Origin: Yponomeuta sedellus
Taxonomy: Eukaryota; Arthropoda; Insecta; Lepidoptera; Yponomeutidae
Assembly (NCBI GenBank): GCA_934045075.1
Contig: OW203721.1
Coordinates: forward strand, 3,235,997 to 3,299,996
Reading direction: 5' to 3'
DNA: 64,000 bases
Shown: one piece after another, positions 25,101 through 37,100 of the stretch
Numbering within the stretch: the stretch's first letter is position 1
How the letters are laid out: each line of letters begins with the position of its first letter
Translations under genes and position numbers: made by a program
Notes under the pieces: generated by a model
Seen by the model: only the letters and a program-made list of their open reading frames with translations
What the model was told of the DNA's origin: nothing
The model's database searches: none

Positions 25101-28100
25101 TCAGCATGACAATAACAAGCGCTCATGCATGTGTATAGTGAATAGTTTGCAAGTCAACGGCCATCGTTGCCGTAACTCGCAGGCGATGATTCAAATCATA
25201 TAGTAAAGAGAAACAATAAGATGATGCATATAATGAGACAATTTTGGTAATCCATAGAACATCCTGCTAATATTATAAAGGTGAAAGTTTGTGAAGATGT
25301 TTGGATGTTACCAAATCAAGTAATGGCGGTTGAACGGCGTTACATGAAATATGGCATACAGATCGACAAAGATCCATCAAATACCCAAATAACTCCATAT
25401 TTGGATATTTTGCTAATCTCAGTATGTGCCAATCACTTTGTTTTGCTAAGTTATCTACATTTGTGAAGCTCTAGTAGCACCAACAAGATGGACTGACGAC
25501 CTGGAGATCTATTTTTGAATCACTCGTATGAAATTGTATCGTCGAATGCGACATAAGTCACACACGTCTTCTAAGTCGCATGATCTCGTTTTTTCGTATT
25601 TTTGAATCGTTCGCCTGAAGTGTTGCCAGTACAATTTGAAGTATTGTGTTTTATCCGTTCCACGCAGAAATTACAAAAACCGGAAACTACTTTAACAGAA
25701 ACGGAACGTAAAATATTTCGTTTTAATGGCTGTTAAGATGAAAAATCTTTGCCTTTAGTTGCAAAACAAACAAAACACTGTCATAGATCGTAAATAATAA
25801 CACGTTGGTTTGTTTTTCTTCGAAAATGTCGAAACAAAAAATCACAAACTCCTTGATGTGAAATGAACACAAATTTTGACAATTAATCTATCGATCGACA
25901 CACGAGACGAGTGGTAAGGACCATTCGTTGCAGTCGAGTGATTCGAAAATACGGAATTTCGTATGTCGAACGAAAATCAGTAGAAATCGAGCGCTCGACG
26001 CTAGACGAGTGATTCAAAAATAGAGCTCCTGGTCAAGGTGGCAGGAAAGGACTGGATTCGAAAAGCCCAAGACCGAAATAAATGGCGTGCATTAGAAGAG
26101 ACCTACACTCACAACTGTAATGAAAATCATCGAGAGGAAACCCATGTTAACATACTTCAGTACTTGCTCATGTCCTAACCATGAGGCTAAGTGCGGAAAT
26201 CTCAGAGTATGGGTTTAACTACCACGCGTGCCCACCGCGGATTGGCAATTTCAAGTGCTGACTTTTTGGAACACCCCAGACACCCAGGTTTCCTCACGAT
26301 ATTTTCCTTCAAATACTAGCGAGTGGTATAACTTCACAATTGTACATAACTTAGAACAACAAAGTCCCAAAGGGGAATCGACTCTTGGTCTCTCGCTTAC
26401 GAGTCTATTGCTCTACCCACTAAGCTACCGCCCTTCAGCAATACAAACTATAACATTATAAATGAACTTGCTGTGCCCCGCGGTTTATTAGGGAAAATAA
26501 TGGATTTTCCCATAAGATATTTTCCCGTAGTTAAAAAGTAGCATATTATGTGCTAATCCAGGGTGTTAGCTAACTCAATACCAAACTTTATTAAATCGCT
26601 CCACTCGTTTAGACGTGAAGAAGTAACAAACATACAGTGATATCGTTCCGATGTAAAACCTAACTGCAAAGTAGGTAGTCGGGGCTGTAAGTGATGCAAT
26701 TTGCTTAAGCCAGATGTCGCTGCCTGTACGTAATACATAGAATAGTGTAAAGAGGTTCGAAATTTCACTTATGCCGGTGAGTCGCCCATTGGCTCAATTG
26801 GTAGAGCGCTGGCACGGATAGCCAGAGGTTGCGGGTTCGAATCCGGGCATGGGTGAAATTTTTAGCCTCTAAATAGGTTTTTAAATTTGTCCTTAGCACG
26901 GGTTAGTGCATTAAAAATAAAACTAGTATAAGAAACATACACACAAACTTTCGCTCTATGAAGTACTAGTGTGATGCGGTGAGTTCGCATCGTCCTGTCA
27001 CGAGCACGCGCATTGTTCGAAGGTCCTGACGGCGTTCTGTCACACGCTCCGCATCATCCGGCCGAGCATGGCGCCGGGCTTCTGCTACGCGTGGCTCGAG
27101 CTGGTCGCGCATCGCGCGTTCATCAACCGCGTGCTCGCCGTCACGCCACAACAGAAGGTGCGTTGGCCTCGTTCAATTGAAGCAGCTGCCCATATAAATC
27201 AAGTTTTGCCTCGCTTGCGGCTTCACTTGTAGAATGTGCACTGGGGTATTTGACAGTGTGAAAGGAAAACTGTATCAATGGGCGTTTTTCCTCACAGATA
27301 AATTTCTCGAGCAATAACTGTCAAATTCGGTCTATTATCTCTGGTTTCCTTATAAACCATAGAGCAGTGCACGGAGTTTGACAGTGGTTCCAACTATATT
27401 TGACATAAGGAAAAATACCCATTGTGAGTTTTAATACCGATTTAAGGCATTTTAAGTACAAAATTGGATTTATGAAGGGAAATAAACAGAAAACTTGATA
27501 ATTTTGAATCGAAAACGGCCTGGATTGGTCCAATTGATAATGACGTCACAGCTCGGTAAATATAGCGATTCGAGAATCCGACACTTGAGTCGACTTTTGT
27601 TTGTTTACTGATTTGTGACGTCACTAGTTCCTGTGCGACGCCATATGGCTCAAGATAACGTTTAGGCGGCTTGTATTAAAAATGAATTACTATGTGATTT
27701 TTTTAGAAAATATACCCAAAAGATTAAAAATTATCATTTTCTGAACACTTCTTAAACACCAACGAAAAAATCTGAATTGGTTTTCAGGAACCTGTCAAAT
27801 AGCCTATTGGGCTTTATGTCCACCTTAATAATATCAATAGGCCACGGCCTTAATTTTGTTAGTGCATTACACTACAATGACAGATAAATGGACGCGTGAC
27901 GTGTCATGTTTTTTTTATACCATTGGCGCCTGGATTGATACGTGCGGGCTTAGACTTAAAGCAGCAATGAAATGGAATCGTCACGTTCATGCAATTGTCG
28001 TTGCACTACGATGCATTAACAGAGTCTAAGGCCAGTGCGAACCTCTACACCATTTTTTATTTTCCTTTCACTTAGAAATTAAATTATTCTAGATATTTTT

Positions 28101-31100
28101 TTTGCATTTTCGCTTGCCACCTTATCTTTGACGACATAGTACTGATAATTTTTGCCTACTTGAAAGTGTTCTTTTTCCGTTTTATTCTTTACAAGTTATA
28201 TTCTACATTTCTTAAAATTAACACAGTGTGTTGAAATTACACATGTTTATTATTTATCGCAAGAACCCTTTCAACTAGAAGCTGCTGTTAGACTGGAGAG
28301 TTCGCTTGCAATGAGCATTCTAGCGATCGTTCATTGTAAGTAAAAGCTCACGGCCGAAGTTAGGGACCGTTATGCCGAGTATTCTAGAGAACGTTCTAGC
28401 GAGAATTCTAGACAAACATTTCTAATTTTGCTTCGATTTTTTTTCCTTTGCTCATAATGTAAGTCAATCCTGTTTTTAAAGTGATATATTTTGTGTATTT
28501 TTTATGCATCCTGTATATGTCACAGTGCAAGGCACAGGGTTTCTCGCAGAGAGAGAGAGTTTTTGCTTAATACCGGGGGTGCCCTTCCTGGATTGGCAAT
28601 TTCGGGCGCTGAGGTAGGTATATGTCCTCCAGTTTCCCCACGATGTTTTTCTTACGCAGTTAGTGAATAGTATTGCTACTTGGCACAAGCTGGGTTGAAA
28701 GCCATGACCTTCCGAATTTTGTGGAATACAGTGTAACAAACAAACAATTTCGTCGTTTTCGCCGGCTGACATAATTCTTTTACTATTACGGACTCGCTAG
28801 TATGAGCGTGAAAATGTTCGTAGCGATGTTTGGCTTCATGCTTGGTTCGATGTTCTGCTCGACAAATTTTGAAACTGGGAATGCTCGATGTTCTGTTATG
28901 CTCTGTACTATCTCCACCTTTAAAATTAGGGTCTTCAAACTATATTTTCATCTCAGCTTTTCGATATCAACTCTTAAACGTCCCCAGCGTTGGCCTCTTC
29001 CGTTGGCATCGCAGGAATGATACGCCATACTCCACCACGGGAGCCAAGTCCGTGTTGGTGGAGGATTGTAAGACAGTGGTGGGCCTTAGTCGGAAGTTAT
29101 CAAGCCGCCAATAAGGCCTCTGACATGGCTTAACGACTGTCATTAAATGACAATCGGCACCAACGGCTTCACGTACCTTGCAAAGCACGGAGGTGCTCGG
29201 AAAAATGCTACTAGCGGTAGTCACGGGACGGTAACCCATCCTGCACCTGACCGCGCCTGTTGTTGCTTAACTAAAGTGATTGGTTCCAATCACTAGGTTC
29301 GACTAGGCCACGAGCGCTTCAGCTTTTGTTTGCATGTAAACTAATCATACATACATAACCTTAGCCTGAGTATATCAACCTTTACACGCGTGCACTCTCA
29401 GTGACGTTACGGCCGATTTCATCTATCAATCAAAAAGGTTTTATTCAAAGTAGCACAGAAACTGCGTCTTAATGAAAGTTACAAGTTAAACTGCGTGATC
29501 GATTCGGGAATGAGGATATCCGCAGAAGAATCCGTGTCACTGATATAGCTCGAAGAATTGCTCAGTTGAAGTGGCAGCGGGCGGCGCAAATAGCTCGAAG
29601 AACTGATGACCGGATCACGGTCGGCCACTTGCTACGGTCCTCACAGATCTCCTTCGCTTCATCGTCTTTCATTAGTCGTCGCATGCATGCACGTCGGTTT
29701 CGAGTGCTTTTGATCTGGCCTTTCGCTAATACATACCCGTAAACTAACTGTTGATAACATTTGTTTCAATTTGAAAAACACTGTTTATATATTTTTAATG
29801 CGCTAACCCGTGCTAAGGACAATTTAAAAAACCTATTTAGAGGCTAAAAATTCCACCCATGCCGGGATTCGAACCCGCGACCTCTGGCTATCCGTGCCAG
29901 CGCTCTTTCCAACTGAGCTAATGGGCGACTCACCGGCATCAGTGAATTTTCGAACCTCTTTAAAATATTCTCTATATTACGTACATAGGATTTTTTAGCC
30001 TCTGAATAGGTTTTTTAAAACAATGTTTGTTAAGTAGATGGCTATACTTTTTAAAGGCTTTGAAGACATTTTCCACATCTCACTGATGTGGAAAATGTCT
30101 TCAAAGTTACAGTAGAATGTTTGTTTTCATAAAATGGAACATGTAGAAAGAGTTTGACGAAAATTGTTTTTCGGGTTTGAATATTTTTTGTTACTCTTAC
30201 GGCGACGGAAATTATGATGTAGTTTGATGTGGTTGTTGTAAGAAGTTTCTTTCATGAGTTTTAACTTTTTTTTTTGCACAGAACTTATTTACTAATGTTA
30301 GTTATTTGGTGCACGTTTGTGACTAGCTTTCCAACTGCCATAAGACAAATGTTTGGGCTTCTTGCGTCTGTGTAGTTCGTGGTTAGTGTAAAATGAGGTC
30401 CATCGGCCTCCGGCCTCGTAAATTGCTTTTACTGCCGTATTTACTTTCTCTCCGGCAGGCCGATTATATGGAGCCTCTTCAATTGCATAGCACTATTTTA
30501 TTTTTATAAGGAATGGGCTTAATTTTGACCTCTATCTAGCCCGAGGCTGAAGATGAGGTCTAGGATTGACCCAGTTGCCCAGAAGAGGCCTGCTCACACG
30601 CATCTTAAAGAGGTTCAAGTTACCTTCGGAAAAACTGACGCCGGCAGTGTTCCACACTTGGCTGTGCGCATTATAAAGTTCCGAATGTCAACTAAAGTGT
30701 TCGTTATTAGGTGTGAGGCCAATTCATTTGGATGGCGACGAAGCCTATCTTGAGAGGTGATAAATACTACCGCATATTGCCAAATGCTCCACTTGCTTGT
30801 TGCTGATGATGTGCTGATGTCTATGGGGGATTTTCGGCATTGAAATTAGATTTTTCGTGTGGGTTCGTTCAAATTATGCTTGATCCGCAAGCGGTTCCCC
30901 ATAAGTTCAGTACAACAGGCTACAAAATTGACTTGTATAATGTTATCTTACATTGCTTCGGTAGTTCGGACTTGGGACGTATGCGCCAATACATGGAGCG
31001 TACTACAAGGTCAGTGCGAAAGCAGCATTATTACTTTGTATTATATATTTTAAGTCTTTTAAAGGTTTTTCTTTGTGTCGAGCGTGCCGTGTGGCAGGCT

Positions 31101-34100
31101 GGCACTGAATCTGGTTTCGTGAGGAACCGAATCACTTTCAGCTTTATTCGAGATGCCTCTAGATAATAAACACATGTCAAGTTTATTTTTCCGTCGCCCA
31201 TTTTCACATTTACTAGCTAATGAGCATTGTTCTAAAGGAGTAGTACTAGGCTATAGACTAAAAAGGAGTTGTGTTTGGTTTTTTTCGAGGAAATATGTAC
31301 TTTTGATATGATACGAAAATATGTACTTTTGAGAATTTCTTTTTTTTTAAGAGGAAAAAAGAAACAGCTAGAATGTACGAAACCGGAAGTTCGTCATGAA
31401 CTGAGATTCTACGAATTGTCAGTTTATATTGATAACATGACTCGACACAGGAACTCTTTAAAATTTAATGTGCTTGTATCGAGTCATGGTTTATTTAAAG
31501 TTTAAATAAACAAAACTATACAGACTCCTTATCTGCGCAAATGTAAATGACATTATATTATTTCCTAACATTTAAAGATTAGTATTATTAAGTAACTATT
31601 GTCGATATTTAGGACAGTGCCCATTGTACATAGTGCTACATTTTTGCCTTTAGTCTTTACGGTCTTGACATACGCATGGAAACAAAGCCGTGCTTACTTA
31701 CACAAAAAAAGAAATAATACGTAAGCAACATCAGCGAAACAGATTTCTGTGAAATTTTAATATGGATAAAGCACTAACATAACTTCCTGTATCTATTTCT
31801 CCTTCGGCAAATTCTCCAATAGTAGGTTGCCTGGGAGAAAGTGCTGTTAAGCCATAAGGCCGTCAATAGTATCTTGTCTTTTCTATCTGGTGTTTCTGCT
31901 CTGCGAGATTCGAGATGACTGAGTGAAAAAATCCGTGCTCAATGAACTCAAGAGGGATCGCCACAGGCAATCACTCATTCAAAGACAGCCCAAAATTATA
32001 TTCTTTCTGTACTTAATACACAGAGTATTGTAAAGAGGTTCCAAATTTCACTGATGCCGGTGGTCCGTGTTCGAGTCCCGGCATGGGTGGAATTTTTAGC
32101 ATCTAAATAGGTTTTCAAACAGCCCAAAATTGTTCAAAGATAGTCCAAAAAAAAAATTAAAATATCAATTTTGTAACACATTCCCATAAAGTTGGAAATT
32201 AAAATTTGCTATAATTTAGAAGGGTATTTTGCAAAAAACGAAACAACGCTATAATCTTAACTTTTTGATCAACGAGACAGATTCGGGCTCTCTAAGTCAC
32301 TCCATCGTCTGAAAAGCCGCAGCCGCCCCAATGCAGCTGGTATGACGGCAGCAGCGACTAAACTAAGCTCTCTCCGCAGGGTTGGGGCATGTACTCGACG
32401 CTCCTCATAGACCTGTTCAAGTTCCTAGACCCGTTTCTGCGAAACACCGAACTGGCCGCGCCCGTCATGGTCCTGTACAAGGGCACTCTGAAGGTGCTAC
32501 TCGTCCTCCTTCACGACTTCCCGGAGTTCCTGTGCGACTACCACTACGGATTCTGCGACGAGATCCCGCCCAACTGCATCCAGATGCGCAATCTCATACT
32601 CTCAGCGTTCCCGCGCAACATGCGTCTTCCTGACCCCTTCACGCCCAACTTGAAGGTATTTAGAGATTAGTCACTGTCGAAAAAGAAGCAAAGGCATGAC
32701 GGCTTATCTTTGAAACGAGCAAAGGGTTATTGGCTTAACTTTAAATCGAGTAAAGGGTTAATAGCTTAACTTTACAACGAGTAAAGGGTTAACGATGCGG
32801 CATCTCATATTCTCAGCATTCCCGCGCAACGTGCGCCTTCCTGACTCCTTCACGCCCAACTTGAAGGTATTTAGAGATTAGTCACTGTCGAAAAAGAAGC
32901 AAAGGGTTAACGGCTTATCTTTGAAACGAGCAAAGGGTTAATGGCTTAACTTTAAAACGATTAAAGGGGTAACGACCTTTGCAACGTGTAAAGGGTTAAC
33001 GTCTTAATTTTACAACTGTAGAGGTTTAATGGCTTAACTTTTCTAGTAAATAGTTAAAGGCGTAACTTAACAAAAGGTTAACGATGCGGAACCTCATATT
33101 CTCAGCGTTCCCGGGCAACATGCACCTTCCTGACCCCTTCACGCCCAACTTGAAGGTATTAAGAGATTGATCCGAAACACGGTCACAAAACGAGTAAAGG
33201 GGTGACGGCTTAACTTTAAATCGGGTGAAGGGTTAACGGCTTAACAGTTAAGCACACCTCGACATACACTTCTGAAATTATTAATAACTCACGTTAGCAA
33301 AAATAAATGAATTACATAAAGTTAATGGTTGCCTGGAAGAAATTACTTACAGTAATAAGGCCGCCATATATTTTTTATATAAGTTCTGTTACTGTAATTT
33401 TTGTGTACAATAAAGAATATTCGATCTTTCTATCTTAATCTGGAGAAGAACAGCGCAAGGCAGAAATGACTGGCGCTTGCATCAAGTGGCCCTTGTCCAA
33501 CAATGGATATCGACGGGCTGAATATGATGATGATGAAATAAAGTAAATACCTATAAAAGTAAATAAATTACATGTTAAAAGTAATATATAAAAATCTCAT
33601 ATTGCAAAACGTTCTATGTCAACAAAAACATGTGCACGTTTTATCACCAAATTTGTATGAAAAATTAAAAAAATACAAATAAAATAGCACGACATCATAA
33701 TCCTTACCTACTCAGGCTTACATTATGTTGTCTTAAACTTACATTCGGAATCAAGTTTTCCTTCAATTTAGATGAAAAAGCGAAAATAGTGTTTTTTGAC
33801 ATAGAACGTTTTGCAATATGAACGACGATATCATATCTCCTCCGATATTTGAAATTTCGTTTTGTGGATATTTGGTAGGTCCGATACTAGGCTATAGACT
33901 AATAACTAAGCAAGTGATGCAAATTACTTCAGCCAGATGTCGCTGCCTGTACGCAATACAGAGTATTGTAGAGAGGTTCGAAATTTCGCTGAGGCTGTTA
34001 GTCGCCCATTAGCTCAGTTGGGAGAGCGCTGGCACGGTTAGCCAGAGGTCGCAGGTTCGAGTCCCGGCATGGGTGGAATTAGCCTCTAAATAGGTTCTCA

Positions 34101-37100
34101 AGACTAATAATTAGTCTACGGATATATTGATATGACAAAACAAAGCTTGCGTTGTCGGCAAGTATTGCCAAATAATAATTTATACTAAAATATATAAAAA
34201 AGAAGACCTCAGGGGAAAATACAAACTAGTCAAGCAACAAACATTTGGAGATATTGCATTTTGAAAGTTTGCCTTATGCCACTTTTTCCCTGTATGCTAT
34301 TTTTTAAGCGTCAATAACTCCGAGACTAATTTGGTTTTTACCCTGTTCGGTTTACTATCTTAGAGTAAAGGAAATTCCCTACAAAACTGCATTCACAGAT
34401 TAGTTTCGAAAAAAAGTGACAAGTTCGTCATTTTCCCTAGAGTCTTCTATGGCAACATTGGCAAATATACCACAAAACTATATATCTCAAAGTTACGACA
34501 GACAACGACGGTGTCTTCACCCGCGGCGGCTACTGTACGAGTTTTGTCGACAGGTGGACCTGTTAGCTGAGATTGCGCTCCCGCCACGTGCCGTTATCAA
34601 CTACGCGACACTGATACCGCAGCAGACGTTTAAAAAGGACCTTGACGCGTACCTCAAGGCGCGAGCCCCTGTCACCTTCCTCTCGGAGTTGAGAGGCAAC
34701 ATGCAGGTAAGGAAGCGCTCCTGGCCTAGTCGACCCGAGTGATTGGAATGAATCACTTGAGTTAAGCTACAACAGACGCGGTCAGGTGCAGATTTGGTAA
34801 CCGTCCCCTGACAACCGCACATGGCATTTTTCTGAGCGCTTCCGTGCTTCGCAAGGCAGCCGTTGGTGCCGGTTGCCATGTAATGGCAGTCGCTAAGCCA
34901 TGTCAGAGACCTTACGCGGCTTGATAGCTTCTGACAGGGCACGCCACTGTCTTACAATCCTCCACCAACCCGGATTGGCCCCCGTGGTGGAGTATAGCCA
35001 AATCTTCCTGCGATGGGGAGATACAAGGGTTGACATCAATACATGTGCTGTTCCTGAACTGTGCGAATAACAAATTAAAAAGAAATCATTACTGCTAATT
35101 CAGTGTCTATCCTATCTCTTATCTTAATTCAGTGTTTCAATAAGTTGATTGCTACGGTAGCTACATAACTTTTTTTTTCCCATTATTTTTATCTGCGATC
35201 AGTCATCAACCATAAGCAGATGTGTTGTAGTGTCATGGATGATTGGTATGCATCTTCCAGTGAAGAGTGCTATACATAATATGTAGAGAGGCTAGTTCTT
35301 CGTTCTTCTAGCTCGAGTATGTTATGTCTCTTAAGACGCTTGGTGTGATGTGCCGATAAGAGGCTTGATGCTAAATCATTAGGGTGATGTAAGAGCTTGG
35401 TTTTATATTTTATAGAAGCAGCCCGTATTTCTCCCTTGACTGTGTCCATCGTCATGTATTTCAGCTGTGATCGTGAACCATGACGCGTCCGAAAAGCTAC
35501 ATAACTTAGAAAATAATGTAATTACATGAAGCTACATAACTTAGAAAATAAAGTATTTGGTGTATTTTAAAAACCTATTTAGAGGCTAAAAATTCCACCC
35601 ATGCCGGGATTCGAACCCGCGACCTCTGGCTGTCTGTGCCAGAGGTCTCGGGTTCGAATCCCGGCATGGGTGGATTTTTTAGCCTCTAAATAGGTTTTGA
35701 AAATTGTCCTTAGCATGGGTTAGTGCATTAGAAATAAAAATTGTATAATATTTGGTGTATGCTAGGATTTGAGCCCACGGCCTCCCGATTGAGAAGCCAG
35801 CGTGATACTGTTCCGCTACAAAAGCCCGTTTTCACCACAGGTGTTGAATGAACCCGGTCGTCGCTACAATTCGCAGCTGATGAACGCGGTGGTCCTCTAC
35901 GTAGGCACGCAAGCCATCGCTCACATTCGCGCCAAGGGACAGACTCCCAATATGTCCACGATCGCCCACTCTGCCCACATGGACATCTTCCAGAACTTCA
36001 CGGTCGACTTCGACTATGAGGGCCGGTAAGTATTTTAGAAGTATGTTTTCTAAAAGTCTGTGAATGTGTCTGTGAAGTCTCTTTCGCATGATGGGACTTT
36101 ACAACAAATATAAAGACCATCTAGATGTTTTCTTTTCCTCAGTCAACTCAATTAAGGCCTTTCCTTTCAACACGAGTTAGATAAAAGTTTGGCTTACTGA
36201 TTTTATCCATTGTTTTTAAGACTTTGTTTCACTGCTTGTACCTAATACGTAAAATTGTGTTTATTTCATATTACCTACTACCCTAACTATAAATGTATTG
36301 CGTGTTGTGATCACCTCCTTGTAGAAAGTACACTACAATCTTGTTTTGTAATACTCATATGCTTAACTGAAATGTCATAGTGTAACTTTCTGTTTGGTGA
36401 TTCTAAAAAAAAAAAAAATGCCTGTCAACATCCTGAGCGGCTCGTAACCATATTGCCGCTTAGCTGACCATCGGTAGGCCCTTAGGTCAATGGCATCCAT
36501 AGGTAATGGAGTTGAGACATTTTCTTGTGGGAGATTTCCACTGTCCTAAACAATAAACCAATCTACATTTTGATATCCCGGTTTCTTTTGTTTTCTTTAT
36601 TTTGTTTGAAATACATCTTGCTTCTGACAGATATTGCCTCTGAGTAGGTCTTCTTACTGATATTACAAATGTGAAAGTTTTATGCATTAGCACTTTTAGA
36701 ATTATATCGTGCATTAGATCAGTTTATCAGCATTATTTAATTAGATCAGCAGTAAACTCTGTACGCTATCTGAAAATACTTAGTTAGGAGATTTGTAGTG
36801 TTTTGTTAATTTTTCGTCCCCATCATGATCGAGATTTTTTAATGACCACCTAATTTTACTTGTGACGTTGAATAGTAATTGATACTTTGATTTATGTATG
36901 TATGTATGTATGTATGTATGTATGTATGTATGTATGTATGTATGTATGTATGTATGTATGTATGTATGTATGTATGTATGTATGTATGTATGTATGTATG
37001 CATGTTATTGTCGATGTCTCTATTGTGCCTGTTTGTTACACGATCACGCCAGAACGGCTGAACGGATTGGTATGAAATTCAGCACATAAGCTACTTTTTT

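Noticed and set aside
30058..30106. microRNA precursor
   Set aside because: The total stem is only 22 bp with a 5-nt loop and no lower stem, too short for normal processing.
36887..37089. Small proteins with Met-Tyr-Val-Cys repeats
   Set aside because: They are translations of a TATG microsatellite.
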